Below are positions 1 to 7,865 of a stretch of 24,551 bases of DNA, piece after piece. The stretch lies in assembly GCA_021156265.1 (NCBI GenBank), contig JAJNBR010000032.1, positions 1-24,551 on the forward strand. The letters run 5' to 3'. Position numbers and translations under genes: made by a program. The DNA is from Flavipsychrobacter sp. (lineage in GTDB: Bacteria > Bacteroidota > Bacteroidia > Chitinophagales > Chitinophagaceae). The notes beneath the pieces were generated by a model. It ran no database searches. It saw only the letters and a list, made by a program, of their open reading frames with translations, and was not told the origin of the DNA. Within the stretch, counting starts at the first letter, position 1. Each line of letters starts with the position of its first letter.

Positions 1-30
1 ATGTGTAACCGCTCGCAAATCAGTTAATAA

Positions 31-213
31 TTATTTTACTTCTTCAACCTTTACCAGGTGGTGTACGGCTTTAACCATACCTACGATCTGAGGGGTTGCT
101 TCTACTTCAACCGAAGCGTGCATTTTACGCAGGCCCAGTGCCACCAGCGTACGCTTTTGGCGCTCAGGACGGTCGATGCCGCTCTTGGTTTGTGTTACTT
201 TGATCTTAGCCAT
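31..213 (-). CDS. rpmD: 50S ribosomal protein L30 (uL30)
   Basis: Small basic 60-residue protein of the large subunit; the length is normal for bacterial L30. The N-terminal MAKIKVTQTKSGI and the GLRKMH segment are typical of the family. The ATG at 213 is chosen over an upstream in-frame TTG because it gives the family N-terminus. It lies 44 nt after rpsE and is the last complete gene of the spc cluster in this window; rplO would be expected next, but no start for it is visible in bases 1-30. Confidence 0.96.
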   Translation of the reverse strand: MAKIKVTQTKSGIDRPERQKRTLVALGLRKMHASVEVEATPQIVGMVKAVHHLVKVEEVK

Positions 214-257
214 GACGCTATATAAATTCAAAAAGTTAAAAACTCAAAATTCTAAGA

Positions 258-776
258 TTACCCGTTGAATACTTTCTTCAGGTTGATGTTGCGGTGCTTT
301 GCCACTGCTATAGGCTCACGCAGCTGACCCAGTGCAGAGAACGTAGCTTTTACCACGTTGTGCGGGTTAGCAGAACCCAGAGATTTAGAAAGCACGTCGG
401 TAATACCTGCAGCTTCCAACACAGCGCGCATGCTACCACCTGCGATAACACCGGTACCATGGGCAGCCGGGCGAATCATCACCTTAGCAGCACCTTCTTT
501 AGCCAGTTGCTCGTGAGGAATAGTACCGTTCATTACCGGCACTTTGATCAGGTTCTTCTTGGCATCGTCGATACCTTTAGTGATAGCTTCCTGAACTTCT
601 TTGGCTTTACCCAGGCCATGCCCTACTACACCGTTACCGTTACCTACTACAACCAGTGCAGAAAAGCTGAATGCACGACCACCTTTTGTGGTTTTTACCA
701 CACGGTTGATAGCCACCACCTTCTCAGTCAGCTCCAGGTCTCCGGCTTTTACGCGATTAAATTGTGTCTTCGCCAT
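258..776 (-). CDS. rpsE: 30S ribosomal protein S5 (uS5)
   Basis: S5, 172 residues, sits near the mRNA entry channel and contributes to decoding fidelity. The N-terminal double-stranded-RNA-binding-like domain contains the VVKTTKGGRAFSFSALVVVG segment, and the C-terminal half carries the RPAAHGTGVIAGG motif. The ATG at 776 gives the normal N-terminus MAKTQFNRVK. It is 34 nt from rplR and 44 nt from rpmD, in the standard order. Confidence 0.98.
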   Translation of the reverse strand: MAKTQFNRVKAGDLELTEKVVAINRVVKTTKGGRAFSFSALVVVGNGNGVVGHGLGKAKEVQEAITKGIDDAKKNLIKVPVMNGTIPHEQLAKEGAAKVMIRPAAHGTGVIAGGSMRAVLEAAGITDVLSKSLGSANPHNVVKATFSALGQLREPIAVAKHRNINLKKVFNG

Positions 777-810
777 TATTATTCGAAAAAGAAAAAGTTA
801 AACAATGTTA

Positions 811-1170
811 TTAAAGTTTCAATCCACCTTCGCGTGCACCATCAGCTACTGATTTCACACGGCCATGGTACAGGTAACCACCACGGTCAAACACACATGT
901 TTCGATACCCAGCGCTTTAGCTTTCTCAGCAATCGCTTTACCTACCATTACTGATAGTTCAGACTTATTGCCTTTTTGCGCAGCGATATCTTTCTGGCGA
1001 GAGCTGGCAGATGCAAGCGTAGTGCCTGTTGTATCATCTATAAGCTGAGCATAGATATCTTTATTGCTGCGGAATACAGAAAGACGAGGCTTTTGTGCAG
1101 TACCGCTGATCTTGGTGCGGATGCGCCAACGAAGTTTCTGGCGGCGGAGTACTTTTTGATCGGTTGACAT
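811..1170 (-). CDS. rplR: 50S ribosomal protein L18 (uL18)
   Basis: L18, 119 residues, binds 5S rRNA together with L5 and L25. Visible family features are the basic N-terminus (VLRRQKLRWRIRTKI), the RLSVFRSNKDIYAQLIDD segment and the C-terminal FDRGGYLYHGRVKSVADGAREGGL. An in-frame TTG exists at 1179, but the ATG at 1170 gives the expected N-terminus MSTDQ and is preferred. It is separated from rplF by an unusually long 105-nt gap containing a GC-rich hairpin. Confidence 0.97.
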   Translation of the reverse strand: MSTDQKVLRRQKLRWRIRTKISGTAQKPRLSVFRSNKDIYAQLIDDTTGTTLASASSRQKDIAAQKGNKSELSVMVGKAIAEKAKALGIETCVFDRGGYLYHGRVKSVADGAREGGLKL

Positions 1171-1239
1171 TTTATTCAAATTTTACGGGCTTCCCATTTT
1201 ACCGGGAGCTACCGGAGTTTGTAATTTAAAATCCCAATA

Positions 1240-1259
1240 CCTCCCCTTTTACGGGGAGG
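1240..1259 (-). promoter_or_regulatory. GC-rich hairpin between rplF and rplR
   Basis: Perfect 7-bp stem CCTCCCC/GGGGAGG with a 6-nt loop, inside the 105-nt rplF-rplR gap. No T-run follows on the coding strand, so it is more likely an RNA stability or processing element, or a protein-binding leader, than a terminator. The function is inferred from position only. Confidence 0.4.
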
Positions 1260-1275
1260 CCGGGGTTAACTATTT

Positions 1276-1830
1276 TTATTTACCAGCAGCTTTACCAGCT
1301 TTGCGACGTACGATCTCATCAGAGTAACGAACACCTTTACCTTTGTACGGTTCCGGCTTACGCAGGCTACGTATCTTAGCAGCTACCTGGCCTAACAATT
1401 GTTTATCTATAGACTCAAGGATGATCCTTGGGTTTTGACCTTTTTCAGAAACGGTAGTGGCTTTAACCTCTTTTGGCAGATCGAAGATGATGTTGTGAGA
1501 GAAACCCAGTGCCATATCCAGTTGTTGTCCCTGTATAGCAGCACGGTAACCCACACCCACCAATTCCAGTTCTTTCTTGAATCCGTCTGTAACACCTTTT
1601 ACCATGTTGGCCACGATAGAGCGGTACAGGCCGTGCATAGCACGGTGACGGATCTGGTCTGTAGGACGGGTAACGTTTACTTCTTCACCACTCACCTCAA
1701 CTTTAATATCGCGATCTATCGCTTCTTTCAGTTCGCCTTTAGGACCTTTTACTATTATTTCGTTTGCCGGAGTTACTGTTACAGTTACTCCACTTGCAAG
1801 CGTTATCGGTTTTTTACCTATACGAGACAT
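1276..1830 (-). CDS. rplF: 50S ribosomal protein L6 (uL6)
   Basis: L6, 184 residues, lies near the factor-binding site and sarcin-ricin loop. It starts MSRIGKKPI and shows the family's GPKGEL and the C-terminal RKPEPYKGKGVRYSDE motif, which contacts 23S rRNA. The ATG at 1830 is unambiguous. It is 98 nt downstream of rpsH; the gap to rpsH contains the 12-bp palindrome CTGACCGGTCAG (1867-1878) and little else. Confidence 0.98.
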   Translation of the reverse strand: MSRIGKKPITLASGVTVTVTPANEIIVKGPKGELKEAIDRDIKVEVSGEEVNVTRPTDQIRHRAMHGLYRSIVANMVKGVTDGFKKELELVGVGYRAAIQGQQLDMALGFSHNIIFDLPKEVKATTVSEKGQNPRIILESIDKQLLGQVAAKIRSLRKPEPYKGKGVRYSDEIVRRKAGKAAGK

Positions 1831-1928
1831 CGTACTTAATGTTTATAATTTGTTTCAAAAATTGAACTGACCGGTCAGCTTAGTATAGGCTCAGCTTAAT
1901 GTATCAGCCCTTTAACTTTTATTATCTA

Positions 1929-2327
1929 TTAATAGATGTAGGCCATTACTTCGCCGCCTACATTTTGCGTGCGTGCTTCTTTATCGGTCATTACACCTTT
2001 AGAAGTAGAAACGATCGCAATACCCAGACCGTTCATTACGCGACGGATCTCAGCAGGTTTAGCATACTGACGCAGACCCGGACGGCTTACGCGCTCCAGA
2101 GACCTGATAGCAGGTTCTTTGGTATTTGCATCATACTTCAAAGCTATCTTGATGACGCCTTGTTTGTTATCGTCTTCGAATTTGTATTTCAGGATATAAC
2201 CTTTATCGTAAAGGATCTCCGTCATACGCTTTTTCACATTCGAAGCAGGGATTTCCACGATACGGTGACGAGCCATTTGGGCGTTACGGATACGTGTCAG
2301 GAAATCTGCAATAGGATCTGTTACCAT
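1929..2327 (-). CDS. rpsH: 30S ribosomal protein S8 (uS8)
   Basis: S8, 132 residues, a primary 16S rRNA binder in the central domain. In E. coli it is also the translational repressor of the spc operon; whether that holds here is unknown. The N-terminus MVTDPIADFLTRIRNA and the C-terminal GIAIVSTSKGVMTDKEAR motif are diagnostic. The ATG at 2327 is clear. It is preceded by a 102-nt gap after rpsN that contains a small CCGCC/GGCGG hairpin near 2410. Confidence 0.98.
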   Translation of the reverse strand: MVTDPIADFLTRIRNAQMARHRIVEIPASNVKKRMTEILYDKGYILKYKFEDDNKQGVIKIALKYDANTKEPAIRSLERVSRPGLRQYAKPAEIRRVMNGLGIAIVSTSKGVMTDKEARTQNVGGEVMAYIY

Positions 2328-2429
2328 TTTTCTTTTTAAGTGTTTTGTAAAAATTAATTGTTACCGGTATCAGGAGGTCATCTCCCGACCTTGAAACGTC
2401 CTTCCTTTTCCGCCAGGCGGATCAGGTGT

Positions 2430-2699
2430 TTACCAGCTAGCTTTACGTACTCCTGGTATTTTGCCATCCAGCGCCATATCGCGGAAAATGTTACGGCAGA
2501 TACCGAAGTGGCGCATATAGCCTTTCGGGCGGCCTGTAAGCTGGCAACGGTTTTTCAGGCGTGTAGGAGAAGCGTTCTTTGGAAGTTTATCCAAACCAGC
2601 GTAATCTCCTGCAGCTTTCAGCGCAGCACGCCTTTCAGCATACTGGGCAACCATGCGTTCGCGTTTGCGTTGGCGGGCTTTTACTGATTCTTTAGCCAT
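2430..2699 (-). CDS. rpsN: 30S ribosomal protein S14 (uS14), zinc-independent long form
   Basis: S14, 89 residues, in the small-subunit head. The long form is recognised by length and by the lack of the CxxC...CxxC zinc ribbon of short S14; only single Cys residues occur, in NRCQLTGRPKGY and GICRN. The terminal KIPGVRKASW is the family signature. The gene follows rplE after 22 nt. Confidence 0.98.
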   Translation of the reverse strand: MAKESVKARQRKRERMVAQYAERRAALKAAGDYAGLDKLPKNASPTRLKNRCQLTGRPKGYMRHFGICRNIFRDMALDGKIPGVRKASW

Positions 2700-2721
2700 T
2701 ATTATCCTTTATCTAAAAAAA

Positions 2722-3297
2722 TTATTGAATGTCTTTCTTTACATTTTTGAATGGCATACCCAGCTCTTTCAGCAGTTCGTATGCTTCTTCGTTGGTACGT
2801 GCAGTAGTCACGAAAGTGATATCCATACCGCTGATACGAGCGATCTTATCGATGTCGATCTCAGGGAAGATGATCTGCTCTGTAACACCCATAGTATAGT
2901 TACCACGGCCGTCGAACGATTTATCGTTGATACCTTTAAAATCACGCACACGTGGAAGAGTTACAGAGATCATACGATCCAGGAACTCATACATGTTGTT
3001 GGCGCGCAGCGTAACGCGGCAGCCGATAGGCATTGCTTTACGCAGCTTGAAGTTAGAGATATCTTTCTTAGACAAAGTTGGTACCGCTTTCTGACCGGAG
3101 ATGTTGGTCATTTCGTTTACCGCGTCGTCAATAAGTTTCTTGTCAGATACAGAGCCTTTAACACCCTGGTTCAGGCAAACCTTAACCAGGCGAGGACACT
3201 GCATTACAGAAGTGTAGCCGAATTTCTTCATCAGAGCCGGAACTACTTCTTCTCTATATTTCTTCTGTAAACGAGGGATATATGTTGTCGTTGCCAT
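2722..3297 (-). CDS. rplE: 50S ribosomal protein L5 (uL5)
   Basis: L5, 191 residues, binds 5S rRNA and contacts the P-site tRNA. Visible features include MGVTEQIIFPEIDID and the DITFVTTARTNEEAYELL C-terminus. Its ATG overlaps the TAA of rplX by one base (TAATG), suggesting translational coupling of L24 and L5. Confidence 0.98.
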   Translation of the reverse strand: MATTTYIPRLQKKYREEVVPALMKKFGYTSVMQCPRLVKVCLNQGVKGSVSDKKLIDDAVNEMTNISGQKAVPTLSKKDISNFKLRKAMPIGCRVTLRANNMYEFLDRMISVTLPRVRDFKGINDKSFDGRGNYTMGVTEQIIFPEIDIDKIARISGMDITFVTTARTNEEAYELLKELGMPFKNVKKDIQ

Positions 3298-3635
3298 TAT
3301 TTAACCTCCTCCCCTGTTTTTTTAGATATACGTACGAAATTACCTTCTTTGCGCTCGCGCTTGATGCGTACAGGTGCTTTAGCTTTAGCATCCCACAACA
3401 TTACGTTAGATATGTTGACAGACGCTTCTTCCTGCACGATACCACCCTGCGGGTTTTGAGCATTAGGCTTCAGGTGTTTAGTCACCATGTTAACGCCTTC
3501 TATCAGGACGCGGCCCTTTTGCGGGTATACGGCAAGCACTTTGCGTGGCTTGCTGCGATCTTTATCATCACCGGCAATAACAACTACGTTGTCGCCTTTC
3601 CTGATGTTGAATTTTGGTTGAAATCTACTTTTCAC
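3297..3635 (-). CDS. rplX: 50S ribosomal protein L24 (uL24), GTG start
   Basis: L24, 112 residues, an assembly initiator protein with a KOW motif (IRKGDNVVVIAGDDKDRSK). The start is GTG at 3635. No in-frame ATG precedes it, and a TAA stop lies four codons upstream, so a non-ATG start is forced unless there is an error. The gene follows a 63-nt gap after rplN that holds a possible promoter, and its stop overlaps the rplE start. Confidence 0.95.
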   Translation of the reverse strand: MKSRFQPKFNIRKGDNVVVIAGDDKDRSKPRKVLAVYPQKGRVLIEGVNMVTKHLKPNAQNPQGGIVQEEASVNISNVMLWDAKAKAPVRIKRERKEGNFVRISKKTGEEVK

Positions 3636-3681
3636 AATTATGGATTAAATCGTTTTTTCATGCCTCCCATTCTAACGGGCT

Positions 3682-3711
3682 GCAAAGGTACGATATTTTT
3701 ACAATACTTCA
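3682..3711 (-). promoter_or_regulatory. Possible internal promoter upstream of rplX
   Basis: The minus strand reads TACCTTTGC at 3690-3682, an exact TAnnTTTG(C) -7 element, in the 63-nt rplN-rplX gap. The -33 position at 19-nt spacing is only CCTG, a partial match. It may boost the distal half of the cluster, but the weak -33 keeps confidence low. Confidence 0.35.
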
Positions 3712-4067
3712 GGCGCCAGGGAAACAATTTTCATGTATCCTTTATCGCGCAATTCGCGGGCTACGGGGCCGAAAATACGGGTACCGCGTGGCTCGTCTGA
3801 GTTATTCAGTAATACAACAGCATTGTCGTCGAAGCTGATGTATGAACCATCCCTGCGGCGCAGTTTGTGCTTGGTACGCACGATAACTGCTTTAGAAATT
3901 GAACCTTTTTTAACACCTCCACCAGGGATAGCGTCTTTTACGGTTACAACTATCTTATCACCGATACCGGCATAGTCTTGTCCCGAATTGCCCAACACAC
4001 GTATGCAAAGCACTTCTTTGGCACCGCTGTTGTCGGCTACATTGAGCCGGGATTCTTGTTGTATCAT
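3699..4067 (-). CDS. rplN: 50S ribosomal protein L14 (uL14)
   Basis: L14, 122 residues, at the subunit interface (bridge B8) and the binding site of the silencing factor RsfS. The N-terminus MIQQESRLNVADNSGAKEV and the RGTRIFGPVARELR motif are near-invariant family features. It is 12 nt downstream of rpsQ. Confidence 0.99.
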   Translation of the reverse strand: MIQQESRLNVADNSGAKEVLCIRVLGNSGQDYAGIGDKIVVTVKDAIPGGGVKKGSISKAVIVRTKHKLRRRDGSYISFDDNAVVLLNNSDEPRGTRIFGPVARELRDKGYMKIVSLAPEVL

Positions 4068-4079
4068 CTTTAAATAAGA

Positions 4080-4349
4080 TTACTTAGCTTTTTCAATAAT
4101 TTCTACCAGGCGCCAGCGCTTAGTTTTGCTCAGCGGGCGAGTTTCCATGATACGAACTGTATCGCCGATGCCGGCAGTATCATTTTCGTCATGTGCATGG
4201 AATTTTGTCGTTTTCTTAACGAACTTACCGTAAATAGGGTGCTTCACCTTACGCTCTACAGCTACAGTGATGGTTTTAGCCATCTTGTTGCTGCTCACTA
4301 CACCTATACGGGTTTTCCTACGTTTTCTTTCTGTCGTTACTGTTGACAT
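4080..4349 (-). CDS. rpsQ: 30S ribosomal protein S17 (uS17)
   Basis: S17, 89 residues, an OB-fold primary 16S rRNA binder. The RKTRIGVVSSNKMAKTITV and HDENDTAGIGDTVRIMETRP segments are characteristic. The ATG at 4349 is 14 nt after rpmC and the stop is 12 nt before rplN, so this is a tightly packed part of the operon. Confidence 0.98.
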   Translation of the reverse strand: MSTVTTERKRRKTRIGVVSSNKMAKTITVAVERKVKHPIYGKFVKKTTKFHAHDENDTAGIGDTVRIMETRPLSKTKRWRLVEIIEKAK

Positions 4350-4363
4350 TTATAAAAAATTTA

Positions 4364-4576
4364 TTAGAAACCTAATGCTCTTCTGCGCTGCTCTGTCTTC
4401 ATACGCGCGATGGTACGGCGCAGCTGGCGAATTGTAAGCGGATTTTCGATCGGGTTAACTGCATGGCTGAAATGCAGTTTCTTTAAACGCACTTCTTCCT
4501 CGCCGATCTTTGCAGAAAGGGCTTGATCATCTATTGAACGATAATCTTCCACTTTCGCTTTTTTTGCCTTTGCCAT
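4364..4576 (-). CDS. rpmC: 50S ribosomal protein L29 (uL29)
   Basis: L29, 70 residues, a two-helix protein at the exit tunnel beside L23. The C-terminal half (NPIENPLTIRQLRRTIARMKTE) matches the family. The N-terminus is Lys/Ala-rich. The ATG at 4576 gives MAKAKKAK. It lies between rplP (35 nt) and rpsQ (14 nt). Confidence 0.96.
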   Translation of the reverse strand: MAKAKKAKVEDYRSIDDQALSAKIGEEEVRLKKLHFSHAVNPIENPLTIRQLRRTIARMKTEQRRRALGF

Positions 4577-4611
4577 GATAAAAACTATTTAATATTTATT
4601 ATTACCGTTGA

Positions 4612-5034
4612 TTATGCACCTGCATAGTCGCGGCGTACTACGAATTTGGTTTTGATAGGCAGTTTCTGCGCTGCCAGTTCCAGGGCTTCTTTGGCTACCT
4701 GCATCGGAACACCGTCCAGTTCGAACATGATCAGGCCCGGCCTTACCACTGCTGCCCAGAATTCCAGGTTACCTTTACCTTTACCCATCCTCACCTCTTG
4801 TGGCTTACGGGTAATTGGTTTGTCAGGGAATATGCGGATCCAAACATTACCTTCACGCTTCATGTGACGCGTCATTGCCTGGCGCGCTGCTTCGATCTGG
4901 CGGTTGGTGATCCACTTTGGTTCCATCGCTTTCAGGCCGAACGAGCCAAAAGCTATAGTAGCTCCACGCTGTGCGTTACCCCTGATCCTGCCTTTATGCG
5001 CTTTACGATGTTTCGTTTTTTTAGGTTGTAACAT
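4612..5034 (-). CDS. rplP: 50S ribosomal protein L16 (uL16)
   Basis: L16, 140 residues, organises the A-site tRNA elbow region. MLQPKKTKHRKAHKGRIRG, ITRKPQEVRMGKGKG and the C-terminal PIKTKFVVR are diagnostic. The ATG at 5034 is unambiguous. It follows rpsC after 45 nt. Confidence 0.99.
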   Translation of the reverse strand: MLQPKKTKHRKAHKGRIRGNAQRGATIAFGSFGLKAMEPKWITNRQIEAARQAMTRHMKREGNVWIRIFPDKPITRKPQEVRMGKGKGNLEFWAAVVRPGLIMFELDGVPMQVAKEALELAAQKLPIKTKFVVRRDYAGA

Positions 5035-5079
5035 TGTTACAATATTTTAAAAAGTTGCTCTACGAAATAATTATTTCAA

Positions 5080-5892
5080 TTAACGGCGTCCACCACGACC
5101 GGCACCCTGGCCCTGTCCTTGTCCTGCACCGCGACGGTCACCACCACGGCGGTCACCACGGTCACCACCACGTTCGTTACGCTCACCACCACGGCCGCCT
5201 TCTACCCTGCCTTCGCGACGTTCGCCGGCGCTTGCAGTGAAGTTAGGATTCAGGTCGCGGTTACCCAGTACTTCGCCTTTACAGATCCATACTTTGATAC
5301 CGATCTTACCATATACTGTCAGTGCGAATACTGAAGCGTAGTCGATGTCCATACGGTAAGTATGCAACGGCGTACGGCCTTGTTTGTATTCTTCCGAACG
5401 GGCGATTTCAGCACCACCCAAACGGCCACCTACTTTAATTTTGATACCCTCTGCACCCATGCGCATAGCAGTAGAGATAGCCATTTTAAGTGCGCGCTTG
5501 TAGCTTACACGGCTTTCCAGCTGGCGGGCGATAGTTTCGCCTACGATGTTTGCATCCAGTTCCGGACGACGGATCTCCATGATGTTGATCTGAACGTCAT
5601 CTTTATGAGTAAGCTTTTTCAGCTCTTCTTTAATACGGTCTACTTCCGAACCACCCTTACCTATGATGATACCAGGCTTAGAAGTGTGGATGGTAATGAT
5701 CAGCTTGCCCAGTGTACGCTCGATAACGACGCGAGATACGCCACCTTTGTTGATACGTGCAGCCAGGTAAGTGCGGATCTTATGATCTTCAACCAGCTTT
5801 TGGCCGAAATCCTTCTTCTCGCCAAACCACATTGAGTCCCATCCGCGGATGATGCCCAACCTGTTACCTATAGGATTAGTTTTTTGACCCAT
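5080..5892 (-). CDS. rpsC: 30S ribosomal protein S3 (uS3) with Gly/Arg-rich C-terminal tail
   Basis: S3, 270 residues, forms part of the mRNA entry channel. The KH domain contains SKPGIIIGKGGSEVD (about 71-85), and the C-terminal domain ends near residue 220 (VWICKGEVLGNRDLNPNF). Residues 223-270 form a low-complexity tail with about 19 Gly and 14 Arg, plus Asp, Glu and Gln, so the protein is longer than the usual ~210-235 residues. The DNA for the tail is correspondingly repetitive (CACCACGG-type repeats, about 5083-5225). The start ATG at 5892 is clear. Confidence 0.98.
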   Translation of the reverse strand: MGQKTNPIGNRLGIIRGWDSMWFGEKKDFGQKLVEDHKIRTYLAARINKGGVSRVVIERTLGKLIITIHTSKPGIIIGKGGSEVDRIKEELKKLTHKDDVQINIMEIRRPELDANIVGETIARQLESRVSYKRALKMAISTAMRMGAEGIKIKVGGRLGGAEIARSEEYKQGRTPLHTYRMDIDYASVFALTVYGKIGIKVWICKGEVLGNRDLNPNFTASAGERREGRVEGGRGGERNERGGDRGDRRGGDRRGAGQGQGQGAGRGGRR

Positions 5893-5924
5893 TCGTTGTT
5901 ATATTATAGGAATGTTTTAAAAAA

Positions 5925-6287
5925 TTATGCGTTTACGTTTACTGATGCACGGCTATCAACCATGAGAGTAACATGATTGCTACGCTTGCGCAGCCTGTAA
6001 GCACGGCCTTGCGGAGCAGGGTTCATGCGTTTCAGGGTACGGCCACCATCTACAAAAATTGTCTTAACGTACAAATTTGCACTGGCCACGTCGACACCTT
6101 CATTCTTCATTCTCCAGTTAGCGATTGCACTAAGCAACAGCTTTTCCAAGGGTACAGAAGGATGTTTGGTGCTGAATTTCAACGTGTTCAGCGCTTTTTC
6201 TACATCCAGGCCACGGATCAGGTCGGCCAGCAAGCGCATCTTGCGGGGCGATGTAGGATAGTTACGTAAACGAGCTACAGCTTCCAT
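5925..6287 (-). CDS. rplV: 50S ribosomal protein L22 (uL22)
   Basis: L22, 120 residues, lines the peptide exit tunnel; its hairpin tip is a known macrolide-resistance site in other bacteria. MEAVARLRNYPTSPRKMRLLADLIRG and the C-terminal APQGRAYRLRKRSNHVTL are diagnostic. It lies 58 nt after rpsS and 32 nt before rpsC. Confidence 0.98.
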   Translation of the reverse strand: MEAVARLRNYPTSPRKMRLLADLIRGLDVEKALNTLKFSTKHPSVPLEKLLLSAIANWRMKNEGVDVASANLYVKTIFVDGGRTLKRMNPAPQGRAYRLRKRSNHVTLMVDSRASVNVNA

Positions 6288-6345
6288 TGTATTATTTATT
6301 TCTTTACGGCCTCGCCAGAAGACGGACCAAATGTTTATTACTTAA

Positions 6346-6612
6346 TTATTTACTGCCACTATGGCCTTTAAAGTTACGTGTAGGGGCAAACTCACCCAGC
6401 TTATGGCCTACCATGAATTCGGTAACATACACCGGTATGAACTTGTTGCCATTGTGCACGGCAAAAGTAGCACCTACGAAGTCTGGTGTGATCGTAGAGC
6501 GGCGGCTCCACGTTTTGATTACACCTTTCTTGGTTTTACCTTCAGCCATCGCCAGAATCTTTTTTTCCAGCTTAGCAGCTACGTACGGGCCTTTTTTAAT
6601 TGAACGAGCCAT
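6346..6612 (-). CDS. rpsS: 30S ribosomal protein S19 (uS19)
   Basis: S19, 88 residues, in the head of the small subunit with S13. MARSIKKGPYV, WSRRSTITPDFVG and HKLGEFAPTRNFKGH are family signatures. The ATG at 6612 is clear, with 58-nt gaps on both sides. Confidence 0.98.
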   Translation of the reverse strand: MARSIKKGPYVAAKLEKKILAMAEGKTKKGVIKTWSRRSTITPDFVGATFAVHNGNKFIPVYVTEFMVGHKLGEFAPTRNFKGHSGSK

Positions 6613-6670
6613 TTATTGACTTTTTATTTTTGTTTCCTATCCCCTTGCGGAGACCAGGTTCAATTTATTA

Positions 6671-7504
6671 TTAGAGTTTCTTACCGTTTCTGCGTTGAAT
6701 GATCAGCTTGTTAGAGCCTTTCGTCCTGCTGCGTGTTTTCTCACCTTTAGCGTACTTACCAGTGCGGCTACGTGGGTGACCACCAGAAGAACGGCCTTCA
6801 CCACCACCCATCGGGTGATCTACAGGGTTCATCGCTACACCACGGTTGCGAGGACGGATACCTTTCCAACGGTTGCGACCTGCTTTACCCATTGACTGGA
6901 GTGCGTGATCGCTGTTTGATACTGTACCCACAGTGGCCATGCAAGTGCTCAGCACTTTACGCAGCTCGCCCGATGGCATTTTCAGTACACAATATTTTTC
7001 TTCTTTGGCATTCAGCTGAGCATAAGTACCGGCAGAGCGTGCCATAGAAGCACCACGGCCCGGCTGCAATTCGATATTGTGAACTACTGTACCAAGAGGC
7101 ATGTTCTTCAGCAGAAGAGCGTTACCAACCTCAGGAGCAACTGCATTACCGCTTATTACTTGTGCGCCAACTTCCAGACCTTGAGGAGCAATGATGTAAC
7201 GTTTTTCACCATCTGCATAAACCAGCAGAGCGATAAATGCGGTACGGTTCGGATCGTACTCGATGGTTTTAACCGTAGCCGGTACATCTTTCTTATCACG
7301 TTTGAAGTCTACCAGGCGGTACATTTTTTTGTTTCCGCCACCGATGTAGCGCATAGAGCGACGGCCCTGCGCGTTACGGCCACCGGTACCTTTAATAGGC
7401 TCCAGCAGGCTCTTTTCAGGCTCATTAGTGGTAACTTCAGCGTAAGCGTTACCTATCCTCCAACGTGTACCGGCAGTTACCGGTTTATATTTACGAAGTG
7501 CCAT
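6671..7504 (-). CDS. rplB: 50S ribosomal protein L2 (uL2)
   Basis: L2, 277 residues, is needed for subunit association and peptidyl-transferase activity. The conserved GVAMNPVDHPMGGGEGRS loop with its key His is present, as is RRSMRYIGGGNKK near the N-terminus. The length is standard. It lies 21 nt downstream of rplW. Confidence 0.99.
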   Translation of the reverse strand: MALRKYKPVTAGTRWRIGNAYAEVTTNEPEKSLLEPIKGTGGRNAQGRRSMRYIGGGNKKMYRLVDFKRDKKDVPATVKTIEYDPNRTAFIALLVYADGEKRYIIAPQGLEVGAQVISGNAVAPEVGNALLLKNMPLGTVVHNIELQPGRGASMARSAGTYAQLNAKEEKYCVLKMPSGELRKVLSTCMATVGTVSNSDHALQSMGKAGRNRWKGIRPRNRGVAMNPVDHPMGGGEGRSSGGHPRSRTGKYAKGEKTRSRTKGSNKLIIQRRNGKKL

Positions 7505-7525
7505 TTTCTAGTTTTTTTTTCAGAT

Positions 7526-7822
7526 TTACATTGAGAATAAATCTATCGAATCGCCTTCTGCAAGTGTTACCACTGCTTTCTTATAAGAAGGTTTGATACC
7601 CTGAATGAATCCACCTTTGGTGAAGCGGGATTTTGCTTTGCCGGGAACAACCACTGTATTCACGTCGTTCACTTTCACTCCGTAAAATTCTTCTACAGCT
7701 TTCTTGATCTCCAGTTTGTTAGCTTTCTTGTCTACTACGAAAGTGTAGCGACCGCTCTGCTCCATCTGGATGTTAACCTTTTCGGTCATCACCGGCCTTA
7801 CCAAAACGTCAGCGAGTTTCAT
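7526..7822 (-). CDS. rplW: 50S ribosomal protein L23 (uL23)
   Basis: L23, 98 residues, at the tunnel exit; it is the docking site for trigger factor and SRP. LVRPVMTEKVNIQMEQSGRYTFVVDKKANK and the FYGVKVNDVNT segment match the family. The ATG at 7822 follows rplD after 43 nt. Confidence 0.97.
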   Translation of the reverse strand: MKLADVLVRPVMTEKVNIQMEQSGRYTFVVDKKANKLEIKKAVEEFYGVKVNDVNTVVVPGKAKSRFTKGGFIQGIKPSYKKAVVTLAEGDSIDLFSM

Positions 7823-7865
7823 TTTTTAATATTATTTCGGTTTACGAAAGTTCTTTGTTATCTAA

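Noticed and set aside
294..920. 208-codon plus-strand frame across rpsE/rplR
   Set aside because: Shadow of the ribosomal genes on the other strand; it spans a gene boundary and has no recognisable domain.
5083..5225. Repetitive CACCACGG-like DNA as a possible CRISPR or tandem repeat array
   Set aside because: It is in-frame coding sequence for the Gly/Arg tail of S3; no spacer structure.
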